The translations under genes and the position numbers were made by a program. This document shows, piece by piece, positions 34,179 to 43,202 of a stretch of DNA of 64,000 nucleotides. The notes under the pieces were generated by a model that worked only from the letters and a program-made list of their open reading frames with translations, was not told the origin of the DNA and did not search any database. Within the stretch, counting starts at the first letter, position 1; each line of letters begins with the position of its first letter. Source of the DNA: Pseudolysinimonas yzui (GTDB lineage: Bacteria > Actinomycetota > Actinomycetes > Actinomycetales > Microbacteriaceae); contig NZ_BNAI01000001.1 of NCBI RefSeq assembly GCF_014653215.1, positions 851,949 through 915,948 of the forward strand, given 5' to 3'.

Positions 34179-34631
34179 TTAGCGGGCGAAGAAGCTGCGG
34201 TAGTACTCGTACTGCCAGCCGACGATGGCGATCAGCACGATCGGACCGCCGAGGAAGGCCAGCCAGATGCCGACGGCGAAGCCGAGGAACATGAAAGCGA
34301 GACCGAGTGCCAGCACCATCGGCCACCAGCTCCACGGACTGAAGTGTCCGACCTCAGGGTCACCATCGTCGATGTCCGCGGTGTAGGAGTCCTCGGGCAG
34401 TTCGCCGCCCTGAGCGCGCTTGGTGATCGTCAGGTAGAACGCGAGGAACGCCGAGAAGACGGTGCCGAGGCCAATGCCCACGGTGCCGACCCACTCCACG
34501 CCCTGCGCCGTGAGCGGCTCGATCTGCCCGGGGGTGTTGGCGTAGTCGATGAGCGACCAGAGCGTGTACCCGACCGCCGAAAGTCCGAAGAACACCGCGA
34601 GGATCCAGAACAGGTTGGCGTTGACGCGCAC
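34179..34631 (-). CDS. ctaF: Cytochrome c oxidase subunit 4 (actinobacterial)
   Basis: 150 aa, GTG start. Four hydrophobic segments (residues about 5-28, 47-68, 97-118, 121-140) and the opening MRVNANLFWILAVFFGLSAVGYTLWSLI identify the small actinobacterial subunit IV. It packs against the CtaD/CtaC core. The gene starts 1 base after the ctaD stop and completes the ctaC-ctaD-ctaF set. Confidence 0.92.
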   Translation of the reverse strand: MRVNANLFWILAVFFGLSAVGYTLWSLIDYANTPGQIEPLTAQGVEWVGTVGIGLGTVFSAFLAFYLTITKRAQGGELPEDSYTADIDDGDPEVGHFSPWSWWPMVLALGLAFMFLGFAVGIWLAFLGGPIVLIAIVGWQYEYYRSFFAR

Positions 34632-34632
34632 G

Positions 34633-36351
34633 CTACTTCACCTTTCCGTCGACGAGGTCGACGACAGGACCCTCGGGAGCGTCCTTCAGGGGTCCGATCC
34701 CGACCTGGGGGCCGGCCTCGGGGTGGTGGAGGTCGAATGCCGGCGACTCCGAACGGATGCGCGGGATCGACACGAAGTTATGACGCGGCGGCGGGCACGA
34801 GGTGGCCCACTCGAGCGAACGGGCGTTGCCCCAGGGATCGTCGACGGTGACCTTCTCGCCGCGACGCGCGGTGATCAGCACGTTGAGGAAGAACGGGATC
34901 AGAGAAACGGCGAGGATCATCGCGCCGAACGTCGAGATCTGGTTCATCCAGGTCAGGCCGTCTTCCTCGAGGTAGCTCCAGTAGCGCCGGGCCCCGCCCG
35001 CCACGCCGATCCAGTGCTGGATGAGGAAGGTCGTGTGGAATCCGATGAACAGCATCCAGAAGTGCCACTTGCCAAGCGTTTCGTTCAACATCTTGCCGGT
35101 CCACTTCGGCCACCAGAAGTAGAAGCCAGAGAACATGGCGAAGACGACGGTGCCGAACACGACGTAGTGGAAGTGCGCGACCACGAAGTAGGTGTCGGAA
35201 ACCATGAAGTCGAGCGGCGGGCTTGCCAAGATGACACCGGTCAGACCACCGAACGTGAAGGTGATAAGGAAGCCGATCGCCCAGAGCATCGGAGTTTCGA
35301 ACGTCACCGACCCGCGCCACATCGTGCCGACCCAGTTAAAGATCTTCACCCCCGTCGGCACGGCGATGAGCATCGTCAGTAGCGCGAAGAAGGGCAGCAG
35401 CACCGACCCGGTGACGTACATGTGGTGCGCCCACACCGTCACCGAGAGGGCCGCGATTGCGATGGTCGCGTAGATGAGGGTCTTGTAGCCGAAGATCGGC
35501 TTGCGGCTGAAGACCGGCAGCACCTCGGAGATGATGCCGAAGAACGGCAGCGCGATGATGTAGACCTCGGGGTGCCCGAAGAACCAGAACAAGTGCTGCC
35601 AGAGAATGGCGCCGCCGTTCGCGGGGTCGAGGAGGTGCGTTCCGAAGACGCGGTCCGCGCCGAGCGCGAACAGGGCAACGGCGAGCACCGGGAAGGCCAT
35701 CAACACGAGGATCGAGGTCACCAGGATGTTCCAGGTGAAGATCGGCATGCGGAACATCGTCATCCCGGGCGCGCGCATCGTGATGATCGTGGTGATGAAA
35801 TTCACGGCACCGAGGATCGTGCCGAACCCGGTCATCGTCAGACCGAATACCCAGAGGTTGCCCCCGAGCCCCGGCGTGAAGGTGGTGTTCGACAACGGGG
35901 CGTAGGCGAACCAACCGAACGACGCCGCCCCCTGCGGCGTCAGGTAGCCGGCGACCGTGACAATGCCGCCGAACAGGAAGAGCCAGTAAGCGAAGGCGTT
36001 GAGCCGCGGGAAGGCCACATCGGGGGCGCCGATCTGCAGCGGCATGGCGACGTTGGCGAAACCCGCGAACAACGGTGTCGCGAACAGCAGCAGCATGATC
36101 GTGCCGTGCATCGTGAAAAGCTGGTTGTACTGCTCACCGCTCGCCACGAGCGTGTTGCCCGGTTCCCACAGTTGTGCGCGGATGACGAGGGCCATCACGC
36201 CACCGATGCAGAAGAAGATGAACGACGAGATGAGGTAGAGGTAACCGATCGTCTTGTGGTCGGTGGTGGTGATCCACTTGACGACGATGTTGCCCTTGCG
36301 CTCGACCCTGGGCGTGCCGAAGGCCTGCTGGGGTGCGGTGGCCGTGGTCAT
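34633..36351 (-). CDS. ctaD: Cytochrome c oxidase subunit I
   Basis: 572 aa with 12 membrane segments. Heme/copper ligands are readable: [26 protein letters not shown] (heme a His), [26 protein letters not shown] (Cu-B His and Tyr of HPEVY), AHHMYVTG (Cu-B histidine pair) and [11 protein letters not shown] (heme a3 and a His). It is the catalytic subunit of the aa3-type oxidase, reducing oxygen and pumping protons. It overlaps the ctaC stop by 1 base. Confidence 0.97.
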   Translation of the reverse strand: MTTATAPQQAFGTPRVERKGNIVVKWITTTDHKTIGYLYLISSFIFFCIGGVMALVIRAQLWEPGNTLVASGEQYNQLFTMHGTIMLLLFATPLFAGFANVAMPLQIGAPDVAFPRLNAFAYWLFLFGGIVTVAGYLTPQGAASFGWFAYAPLSNTTFTPGLGGNLWVFGLTMTGFGTILGAVNFITTIITMRAPGMTMFRMPIFTWNILVTSILVLMAFPVLAVALFALGADRVFGTHLLDPANGGAILWQHLFWFFGHPEVYIIALPFFGIISEVLPVFSRKPIFGYKTLIYATIAIAALSVTVWAHHMYVTGSVLLPFFALLTMLIAVPTGVKIFNWVGTMWRGSVTFETPMLWAIGFLITFTFGGLTGVILASPPLDFMVSDTYFVVAHFHYVVFGTVVFAMFSGFYFWWPKWTGKMLNETLGKWHFWMLFIGFHTTFLIQHWIGVAGGARRYWSYLEEDGLTWMNQISTFGAMILAVSLIPFFLNVLITARRGEKVTVDDPWGNARSLEWATSCPPPRHNFVSIPRIRSESPAFDLHHPEAGPQVGIGPLKDAPEGPVVDLVDGKVK

Positions 36352-37232
36352 CAGTTCTCTCCCTCGCCCGTGGCGCCCGTGCCCGGCTGGTTCTGGTTCA
36401 CGTTGTACGTGTCGTCGAGCTGACCGGTCTGGCCCTTCTCGCGCAGCAGCTCCATCTGGGCGTCGTACTCCTCACGCGAGACGACCTTCACCTTGAAGAG
36501 CATCTGCGAGTGGTACTCGCCGCACAGTTCGGCGCACTTGCCGTCGTATTCGCCCTCTTTGAGCGGGGTGAAGTACATGTAGTTCGACCGCGCCGGGATC
36601 ATGTCCTTCTTGTAGAGGAAGTCGACGATCCAGAACGAGTGGATGACGTCGCGTGACTCGATCTTGATCTCGACCGTCTCGTCGACGGGCAGGTAGAGCA
36701 CCGGAAGCTGGTCGGTGTCGACCTGACCGTCTTCGCCCTCCTGCGCCTGGATGCCGACCTCGTACACGTCTTCCTGCGTGTAGTTGAACGCCCACGACCA
36801 GCGCTGGCCGTAGACCTCGATCTGCACGTCGGGGTCGGCGGTGGGTTGCTCGATCGCGGTCTGGTCGCGGGCGGTGAAGGCGAAGAAGCCGATCACGAGC
36901 ACGAGCGGCACGATCGTGTAGAAGATCTCGATCGGCATGTTGTAGCGCAGCTGCACCGGCAGACCGGTCTGACCCTTGCGGCGCCGGTAGACCACGGCGG
37001 CCCAGATGATGAGCACCCAGGTGACGACGCCGACTGCAAGCAGCACGATCCACGACGTCACCCAGAGACCGGTGATGCGATCGGTGTGGTTCGTCGCCCC
37101 AACCGAGTCCTCGGGGAGGAACCCGATGAGCTGCGCTTGCGTGCAGCCGGCCAGGATGACGGTGAGGGCGCCCACGATGGGGAGCAACGCCCAACGCGCC
37201 AGTTTCGACTTCGGGGGGCGAGTGGAGCGCAC
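36351..37232 (-). CDS. ctaC: Cytochrome c oxidase subunit II
   Basis: 293 aa, GTG start. A lipoprotein-type signal ([11 protein letters not shown], cysteine near residue 29) is followed by two membrane helices (residues about 52-80 and 100-122) and a cupredoxin domain. The Cu-A site is complete: His in [12 protein letters not shown] and [12 protein letters not shown]. It receives electrons from QcrC. TAGACT at 37268-37273 (minus strand) could be the -10 of a promoter for ctaCDF, with only a weak -35. Confidence 0.95.
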   Translation of the reverse strand: MRSTRPPKSKLARWALLPIVGALTVILAGCTQAQLIGFLPEDSVGATNHTDRITGLWVTSWIVLLAVGVVTWVLIIWAAVVYRRRKGQTGLPVQLRYNMPIEIFYTIVPLVLVIGFFAFTARDQTAIEQPTADPDVQIEVYGQRWSWAFNYTQEDVYEVGIQAQEGEDGQVDTDQLPVLYLPVDETVEIKIESRDVIHSFWIVDFLYKKDMIPARSNYMYFTPLKEGEYDGKCAELCGEYHSQMLFKVKVVSREEYDAQMELLREKGQTGQLDDTYNVNQNQPGTGATGEGEN

Positions 37233-37267
37233 CGGTGACCTCTCAGGAACGTGGATGACCTGAGGCC

Positions 37268-37273
37268 AGTCTA
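37268..37273 (-). promoter_or_regulatory. candidate -10 box for ctaCDF
   Basis: TAGACT on the minus strand fits TAnnnT and lies about 35 bases before the ctaC start. The hexamer 17 bases upstream (GTTTCT) is a poor -35 match. Confidence 0.3.
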
Positions 37274-37325
37274 TCCATCAGCCGAACGACAGAAACCGCC
37301 GCAGGCCCCGGAGAGTCGCGCCGAT

Positions 37326-37703
37326 CTAGTGGAAAGAGTCGCCGCAGGCGCAGGATCCGGCGGCGTTGGGGTTGTCGATCGTGAACCCCTGCTTCTGGAT
37401 GGTGTCCTCGAAGTCGATCGCCGCTCCCTCGAGGTACGGCACGCTCATCTTGTCGACGACCACCTCGACGCCATCGAAGTCGACCGTCGCGTCGCCGTCG
37501 AGCAGTCGCTCGTCGAAGTAGAGCTGGTAGATGAGGCCGCTGCAGCCGCCCGGCTGCACGGCGACCCGCAGGCGGAGGTCGTCGCGACCTTCCTGCTGAA
37601 GCAGGTTCTTGACCTTGGTCGCCGCCGTGTCGGTGAGCTTCACGCCGTGCGTGGTGACGTCGGTCGAGGCCTGGTCAGTCGAGGTCAGGGCGGTGTCGGT
37701 CAT
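37326..37703 (-). CDS. erpA: Iron-sulfur cluster insertion protein ErpA/IscA family
   Basis: 125 aa. After a variable 18-residue start comes the A-type carrier fold VKLTDTAATKVKNLLQQEGRDDLRLRVAVQPGGCSGLIYQLYFDE, and the three cluster-binding cysteines are present (GGCSG and the C-terminal SCACGDSF). It delivers Fe-S clusters to apo-proteins such as the Rieske subunit encoded nearby. Single gene between ctaC and the M20 peptidase, all on the same strand. Confidence 0.92.
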   Translation of the reverse strand: MTDTALTSTDQASTDVTTHGVKLTDTAATKVKNLLQQEGRDDLRLRVAVQPGGCSGLIYQLYFDERLLDGDATVDFDGVEVVVDKMSVPYLEGAAIDFEDTIQKQGFTIDNPNAAGSCACGDSFH

Positions 37704-37730
37704 GTCATCGAGTGTAAGCGAGCATCCCGG

Positions 37731-39137
37731 TCATTCGCCGGATCTGGCGTTCAACCGTGACAGCAGCAGTGCTTCCGAGAGGATGGCGCGTCGCAGAGTC
37801 GGCAGATGCAGCGACTCGTTCGGACTGTGCGCGCGTGAGTCGGGGTCTTCGACGCCGGTGATGAGGATCTGGGCCTCGGGGAACATGTCGACGAGGTCGG
37901 CGATGAACGGGATCGACCCACCTGCACCGATCTCGACCCCTTCGGTGTCCCAGGCCTCCCCCATCGTCTCGAGGGCGTCAGCGGCAGCCCAGCCTGAGGA
38001 GTCGACGAGGAACGGGTTGCCCATGTCGAGGTCTTCGATCGAGATCTCGGCCCCGAACGGCACATGGCCCATGAGGTGAGCTTCGATCGCGTCGAACGCC
38101 TCCTGCGCGGTCTGCCCCGGCGCGACCCGCGCGCTGATCCGCACCCTGACGCTCGGCACCAGGGTGTTGGAGGCGTTGCGGATGTTCGGGATGTCCATGC
38201 CGGTGACGGTGATCGACGGTTGGTACCAGAGCCGCGAGAGGATCGCCCCCTTCCCGATCGGGCTGACCGCGTCGAGGAGTCCCGACTCCTCGCGCAGCTT
38301 CGTCTCGCCGTACTTCGGAGTCTCCTCGTCGTGACTCGTCAGACCCTCGACGGCGACCGAGCCGTCCTTCTTCCAGAGGGTGGCGAGCAGTTCGATCGCG
38401 GCCATCGGCGCGTCGGGTACGGCGCCGCCCATCATCCCGGAGTGCGAGGCGTGCGCGAGGGTCGTGATCCTGAGGTTGAAGGCCACGGCGCCGCGCAGCG
38501 CGATCGTCAGGGCAGGGGTATCGAGGTCCCAGTTGCCCGAGTCGGCGACGACGATGACGTCGGACGCGATGCGGTCCCGGTAGCGGCGCAGGATCTCGGG
38601 AAGCGATCGGGAGCCGAACTCCTCCTCGCCTTCGATGAACAGCACGAGGCCGACATCCAGATCGTCGCCAGCCACCGCCACGAGCGATCGGATCGCGGCG
38701 ATGTGGGTCATCACCCCGGCCTTGTCGTCGGCCGCGCCCCGGCCGTACAGCCGGTCGCCGCGCAGCGTCGGCTCGAACGGCACCGAGTCCCAGTGTTCGT
38801 CCTCACCGGGCGGCTGAACGTCGTGGTGCGCGTAGAGCAGGATCGTCGGCCGCCCGTTGCGTGCGGCGCGGGTGGCGATGATGGCGGGAAGCCCCAGCTT
38901 GCTGCCCTCGCCAATCGGCACTTGCACGATGTCGATGTCCTCGAAGACGCCGGTATCGGCCGCGAGGGCCCTCACGGCCTCGGCGCTCGCCTCGACCTGT
39001 TCCGGGTCGAACCCATCCCAGGAGACCGACGGGATGCGCACGAGGCGCGACAGGTCGGCCACCGCGAGCGGGAACCCGGCAGCGACCGCCTCACGGAGTT
39101 CGTCGGCGAACGGAGTCGAAGGCGGCGTGGCAGGCAT
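37731..39137 (-). CDS. M20-family metallopeptidase (dipeptidase)
   Basis: 468 aa, ATG start. Metal-binding residues are in place: His in LYAHHDVQPPGEDEHWDSVPFEP, Asp in LYGRGAADDKAGVMTHIAA, the Glu pair in FIEGEEEFGSRSL, Asp in VVADSGNW and His near the C terminus (DSRAHSPNESL). A dimerisation domain occupies the middle. These cytosolic zinc enzymes cleave dipeptides or related amide bonds; specificity cannot be told. Its start faces the DUF3043 gene across 16 bases that form a shared promoter. Confidence 0.9.
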   Translation of the reverse strand: MPATPPSTPFADELREAVAAGFPLAVADLSRLVRIPSVSWDGFDPEQVEASAEAVRALAADTGVFEDIDIVQVPIGEGSKLGLPAIIATRAARNGRPTILLYAHHDVQPPGEDEHWDSVPFEPTLRGDRLYGRGAADDKAGVMTHIAAIRSLVAVAGDDLDVGLVLFIEGEEEFGSRSLPEILRRYRDRIASDVIVVADSGNWDLDTPALTIALRGAVAFNLRITTLAHASHSGMMGGAVPDAPMAAIELLATLWKKDGSVAVEGLTSHDEETPKYGETKLREESGLLDAVSPIGKGAILSRLWYQPSITVTGMDIPNIRNASNTLVPSVRVRISARVAPGQTAQEAFDAIEAHLMGHVPFGAEISIEDLDMGNPFLVDSSGWAAADALETMGEAWDTEGVEIGAGGSIPFIADLVDMFPEAQILITGVEDPDSRAHSPNESLHLPTLRRAILSEALLLSRLNARSGE

Positions 39138-39141
39138 CCCG

Positions 39142-39149
39142 TAATCTTA
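39142..39149. promoter_or_regulatory. bidirectional promoter with overlapping -10 boxes (M20 peptidase / DUF3043)
   Basis: The eight bases TAATCTTA contain TAATCT on the plus strand (39142-39147) and TAAGAT on the minus strand (39144-39149), both TAnnnT. Each box ends exactly 6 bases before its gene's start codon (GTG 39154 and ATG 39137), so both transcripts would be leaderless. The whole intergenic region is 16 bases. Confidence 0.65.
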
Positions 39150-39153
39150 AGTC

Positions 39154-39717
39154 GTGGCCAAGACCCCCAGCACTCCCGCCTCCCCCGCGGTCGAACCCGA
39201 TCCGACTCCCGCGGGCAAGGGTCGCGCGACCCCGACGCGTAAGGAGCGGGAGGCGGCGCAACGTCGTCCGCTCGTGCCGAAGGACCGCAAACTCGCGTCC
39301 CAGCAGAACCGCGCGGCGCTGGCGACCGAGCGCGAAAAGGCCCGTATCGGCATGGCGAAGGGCGACGAACGCTACCTCCCGATCCGCGACAAGGGCCCGC
39401 AGAAGCGTTTCGTGCGCGACTTCGTCGATGCCCGGTTCAGCGCCGGCGAGATCCTGATGCCGACCCTCGTGCTCGTCATCCTCACTTGGTTCGTGCCGCA
39501 GATCGCGGACTATGCGTTCCTCGGCTTCTGGGCGATCTTCCTCTTCGTCGTCGCCGACTGCGTCGTGCTCGGTTTCCAGGTGACCCGCAGGCTCGCGGCG
39601 AAGTACGGCAAGGACAAGGTCGAGAAGGTGCGCTGGTATGCCGCGATGCGCGCCATCCAGATGCGTTTCCTGCGCCTGCCCAAGCCTCAGGTGAAGCGCG
39701 GCGCGTACCCGTCTTAG
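39154..39717 (+). CDS. DUF3043 membrane protein
   Basis: 187 aa, GTG start. A basic, disordered first half (TPTRKEREAAQRRPLVPKDRKLASQQNRAALATEREKARIGMAKGDERYLP) is followed by KRFVRDFVDARFSAGEILMPTLVLVILTWF and two membrane helices (residues about 101-116 and 120-141). This matches the DUF3043 family, conserved in actinobacteria and of unknown function. The stop overlaps pyrD tail to tail by 4 bases. Confidence 0.88.
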   Translation: MAKTPSTPASPAVEPDPTPAGKGRATPTRKEREAAQRRPLVPKDRKLASQQNRAALATEREKARIGMAKGDERYLPIRDKGPQKRFVRDFVDARFSAGEILMPTLVLVILTWFVPQIADYAFLGFWAIFLFVVADCVVLGFQVTRRLAAKYGKDKVEKVRWYAAMRAIQMRFLRLPKPQVKRGAYPS

Positions 39718-40730
39718 CCGGAAGCGGCCGAGCGAAGCACTGAATTGATGCCGCGGGCCCAGAACGGGCCGCGGTAGAGGAACGCCGTGTAGCCCTGCAC
39801 CAGGGTCGCGCCGGCCGCCAGGCGTTCGGCGACATCCTTGCCGGTGTCGACACCGCCGACCGAGATCACCACGAAGTCGTCGGGCACCGCTCGGCGCACC
39901 AGGCGCAGCACCTCGATCGAGCGGGCGGCGAGCGGCGCACCGGACAGGCCGCCCTCCCCCGCCGCCGCGATCTCGGCGGGGTCGGAACGCAGGCCCGCCC
40001 GGGACAGGGTCGTGTTGGTCGCGACCAGCCCGGGAAGACCGAGATCGACACAGAGCGCCGCGATCCGCAGCACCTGCTCGTCGGTGAGGTCGGGCGCGAT
40101 CTTGACGAGCACCGGCACGCCCTCGGCGGCATCCCGCACCGCCTCGAGCAGGGGGGCGAGCCGGTCGAGCTCCTGCAGGCCGCGCAGGCCCGGGGTGTTG
40201 GGTGAGCTGACGTTCACGACCAGGTAGTCGGCGAGCGGTGCGAGCAAGCGGGTCGAAGCCAGGTAGTCGTCGAGGGCGTCCTCGACCGCGACGACGCGGG
40301 ACTTGCCGATGTTGACGCCGATGATCGGCCGCCCGCGGCGACGACGTTCCCGGGCCAGTCGCTCGGCCGCCGCCTCGGCGCCGGCGTTGTTGAACCCCAT
40401 CCGGTTGACCACGGCACGATCGGCGACGAGCCGGAACAGCCGCGGTTTCGGGTTGCCGGGTTGCGGCACCGCCGTGATCGTGCCGACCTCGACATGACCG
40501 AAGCCGAGCACGCCGAGGCCGCGGATTCCCGACGCCTCCTTGTCGAACCCGGCGGCGAGCCCGAACGGCGACGCGAAGCGCAGCCCGAGGGCGTCGACGG
40601 CGAGCGACGGATGCGGGCGACTCAGCCCCCGGAGGAAGCCCGGCAGCAGGCGGATGACGCGGAATGCCAGGTGGTGTGCCCGCTCGGGATCCATCCGACG
40701 CAGCACGAAGCGGAACAGGAGCGCGTACAT
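39714..40730 (-). CDS. pyrD: Dihydroorotate dehydrogenase (quinone), class 2
   Basis: 338 aa. The N-terminal membrane-associating helices (MYALLFRFVLRRMDPERAHHLAFRVIRLLPGFL) mark the quinone-dependent class 2. FMN and orotate sites follow: GLAAGFDKEASGIRGLGVLGFGHVEVGTITAVPQPGNPKPRLFRL, RMGFNNAG, VVNVSSPNTPGLRGLQ (catalytic Ser) and SVGGVDTGKDV. It makes orotate for pyrimidines and passes electrons to menaquinone. Stands alone; nrdR lies 47 bases upstream on the same strand. Confidence 0.95.
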   Translation of the reverse strand: MYALLFRFVLRRMDPERAHHLAFRVIRLLPGFLRGLSRPHPSLAVDALGLRFASPFGLAAGFDKEASGIRGLGVLGFGHVEVGTITAVPQPGNPKPRLFRLVADRAVVNRMGFNNAGAEAAAERLARERRRRGRPIIGVNIGKSRVVAVEDALDDYLASTRLLAPLADYLVVNVSSPNTPGLRGLQELDRLAPLLEAVRDAAEGVPVLVKIAPDLTDEQVLRIAALCVDLGLPGLVATNTTLSRAGLRSDPAEIAAAGEGGLSGAPLAARSIEVLRLVRRAVPDDFVVISVGGVDTGKDVAERLAAGATLVQGYTAFLYRGPFWARGINSVLRSAASG

Positions 40731-40777
40731 CGAGTTCAGGCTATCGGGAGGTGCGGTCGCGAGACGCGCGCCCTGCG

Positions 40778-41254
40778 CTACTCGACCACCGAGGTCTCTC
40801 CGGTGCTCGCGTTCTCAACACGGAGAAGGGCGATCGCGGCCTCGAAGTCGTCGAGCGAGTCGAAGCCCTGGTAGACGCTCGCGAAGCGGAGGTAGGCGAC
40901 CTCGTCGAGCTCCCGCAGCGGCGGCAGGATCGAGAGACCGATGTCGTTGGCGTCGATCTGCGACACCCCGGTCGCCCGGATCGACTCCTCGACCCGCTGC
41001 GCGAGGAGCGCGAGGTCGGCGTCGCTCACCGGACGACCCTGGCAGGCCTTGCGTACGCCGGCGACGATCTTCTCCCGGCTGAACGGCTCGACAATTCCGG
41101 AGCGCTTGATCACCGAGAGGCTCGCCGTCTCGGTCGTCGAGAACCGGCGCCCGCATTCGGGGCACTGCCGCCGCCGACGGATGGCGAGGCCGTCGTCGCT
41201 CGTGCGCGAGTCGACGACGCGGCTGTCCGGGTAACGGCAGAACGGGCAGAACAT
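40778..41254 (-). CDS. nrdR: Transcriptional repressor NrdR
   Basis: 158 aa. N-terminal zinc ribbon [13 protein letters not shown]...[15 protein letters not shown] (Cys3, 6, 31, 34) and an ATP-cone ([29 protein letters not shown]...) are complete. NrdR senses ATP/dATP and represses ribonucleotide reductase genes by binding NrdR boxes. TATCCT (41264-41269, minus strand) ends 9 bases before the ATG and may be its -10. hisD follows on the same strand upstream, 30 bases away. Confidence 0.96.
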   Translation of the reverse strand: MFCPFCRYPDSRVVDSRTSDDGLAIRRRRQCPECGRRFSTTETASLSVIKRSGIVEPFSREKIVAGVRKACQGRPVSDADLALLAQRVEESIRATGVSQIDANDIGLSILPPLRELDEVAYLRFASVYQGFDSLDDFEAAIALLRVENASTGETSVVE

Positions 41255-41284
41255 GGTGGCACCAGGATAGGCGCCGCCGCGCGA

Positions 41285-42592
41285 TTAGTCAGGGAAGCGG
41301 GCATCCACCGCGTCGCCGTGAGCGGGCAGTTGCTCGGCGTCGCTCATCGCGCGGATGTGGTGCGCGACCCCCCGAAGCGCCTCGGCGTCATAGCTCACCA
41401 CCTGCTGAGGGCGCAGGAAGGTGACGGCCGAGATGCCGGATGCGAAGCGCGCCGTTCCCCCCGTGGGCAGGATGTGATTCGACCCGGCGAGGTAGTCGCC
41501 GAGGCTCACCGGCGAGAAGGCGCCCACGAAGATGGCGCCCGCGTGCGAGATGCGGTCGAGCACGGCGCCCGGGTCGGCCGTCTGGATCTCGAGGTGCTCC
41601 GGCGCGTAGGCGTCGCTCACCCGTGCCGCGGTCTCGAGGTCGTCGACGAGCACGATCGCCGACTGCGGGCCGGCGAGGGCGATGAGCACCCGGTCCCGCG
41701 CCGCCGTGGTCGCGACCTGACGCTCGAGCTCGGCGCGCACGGCGTCCGCCAGCTGCGGCGCATCCGTCACCAGAACGGCTGCGGCCGACTCGTCGTGCTC
41801 GGCCTGGCTGATCAGGTCGGCGGCGACGACGCGGGCGTCCGCAGCGCCATCCGCGATCACCAGCACCTCACTGGGACCGGCCTCGGCATCGATGCCGACG
41901 TCGCCCTGCACGACTCGTTTCGCGGCGGCGACGTAGACGTTGCCCGGACCGGCGACGACATCGACCGGGTCGAGTGCGAGCGAGGGGACGCCGTAGGCGA
42001 GCGCGCCGATGGCCCCGGCACCGCCCATCGCGTAGACCTCGTCGACGCCGAGCACGCCCGCCGCACCGAGGATCAGCGGGTGGATGCCGTGGTCGAAGTC
42101 CTTCTGCGGCGGCGAGGCGAGGGCGATCGACCCGACCCCCGCGACCTGCGCGGGCACGACGTTCATGACGACGCTGGACGGGTACACCGCCTTGCCGCCG
42201 GGGATGTAGAGCCCGACCCGGTCCACGGGCTGCCAGCGCTGCGTGATCTGCGCCCCGGGGGCGACGGTGGTGACCGCCGGGCTCGGCACCTGCGCCCGGC
42301 TGGCCGCCCGCTCGCGGCCGACGACCTCGTCGAGGGCCGCCCGGATCGGCGTGGGCAGTCGGGCGACGGCGGCGGTGATCGCGGCCGGGTCGACCCGGAT
42401 GGTCTCGGCCCGCCCGCCGTCGAATCGGTCGGCCTGCTCGTCGAGCGCGATCGTGCCGCGTTCGCGAACGTCGCGGACGAGCTCGGCGGCCACCGGGATG
42501 GCGGCCGACACGTCGACCTCGGCACGATGCACGAGTGCCCGGAGCTCCCCGGGGGTGGGACGCCGGCCGCGGAGATCGATCGTCTGGATCAT
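41285..42592 (-). CDS. hisD: Histidinol dehydrogenase
   Basis: 435 aa. Diagnostic stretches are PGGKAVYPSSVVMNVVPAQVAGV, GVDEVYAMGGAGAIGALAYG, VAGPGNVYVAAAKRVVQGDVGIDAEAGPSEVLVIAD and AGSNHILPTGGTARFASGISAVTFLRPQQVV; together they carry the zinc ligands and the catalytic Glu/His pair. It performs the last two steps of histidine synthesis with NAD+. No other his gene lies in the window. TAGCAT on the minus strand just upstream is a possible -10. Confidence 0.95.
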   Translation of the reverse strand: MIQTIDLRGRRPTPGELRALVHRAEVDVSAAIPVAAELVRDVRERGTIALDEQADRFDGGRAETIRVDPAAITAAVARLPTPIRAALDEVVGRERAASRAQVPSPAVTTVAPGAQITQRWQPVDRVGLYIPGGKAVYPSSVVMNVVPAQVAGVGSIALASPPQKDFDHGIHPLILGAAGVLGVDEVYAMGGAGAIGALAYGVPSLALDPVDVVAGPGNVYVAAAKRVVQGDVGIDAEAGPSEVLVIADGAADARVVAADLISQAEHDESAAAVLVTDAPQLADAVRAELERQVATTAARDRVLIALAGPQSAIVLVDDLETAARVSDAYAPEHLEIQTADPGAVLDRISHAGAIFVGAFSPVSLGDYLAGSNHILPTGGTARFASGISAVTFLRPQQVVSYDAEALRGVAHHIRAMSDAEQLPAHGDAVDARFPD

Positions 42593-42676
42593 GGCCCGTC
42601 CATGCTACGGGCGCACGAAAGCCTCGAATGCCAGCGCGGTGGAATGCCGACCCCGCGGACAGGGTTGACTGGTGGC

Positions 42677-43180
42677 GTGGAACCGCACATCGTCGATGAC
42701 CTCTCCGCGTTCAAGCTCGCGTTCCGGCGGCACGCCGCGGGGGTCGCCGTGGTGACCGCTCGCACCCCCGACGGCACGCCCGTCGGGTTCACGGCGACGT
42801 CGCTCGCCTCCCTCGCCGCCGTGCCGCCGCTCGCGACCTTCAACATGGCGCGCGTCTCGACCGCCTGGCCGGCCGTCGAGGGCACGACGCATGTCATCAT
42901 CCATCTGCTCGGCGCCCGCAACCGTGCGCTCGCCGATCGGCTCTCCGGGCCGCACGACGAGCGGTTCGCCGGCGACCACTGGGCTCCGGGGCCGCTCGGT
43001 CTGCCGTTGCTGAAAGACGTTCCCGCCTGGATGCTCGGTCGGATCGTCGAGCGGGTGCCGGTCGCCGACAACGCCGTCGTCGTCGTGCAGATCGAAGACG
43101 GCGGACTCGGGGTGGATGACGACGCGCTGCTGTACCACGAGCGCACCTACATGACTCCCGGGCCACCCCTCACCCCGTAG
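42677..43180 (+). CDS. Flavin reductase-like FMN-binding protein
   Basis: 167 aa from GTG 42677. FKLAFRRHAAGVAVVTARTPDGTPVGFTATSLASLAAVPPLATFNMARVSTAWPAV is the typical opening of the flavin reductase/DIM6-NTAB family, with the TSLASLAAVPP FMN-binding turn; LLYHERTYM closes the domain. Such proteins reduce free flavins for a partner monooxygenase or act as small flavoproteins. No partner oxygenase is visible. It converges on dnaE with a 22-base gap. Confidence 0.85.
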   Translation: MEPHIVDDLSAFKLAFRRHAAGVAVVTARTPDGTPVGFTATSLASLAAVPPLATFNMARVSTAWPAVEGTTHVIIHLLGARNRALADRLSGPHDERFAGDHWAPGPLGLPLLKDVPAWMLGRIVERVPVADNAVVVVQIEDGGLGVDDDALLYHERTYMTPGPPLTP

Positions 43181-43202
43181 CGACGCTCAGGCGATCCGAC
43201 GC

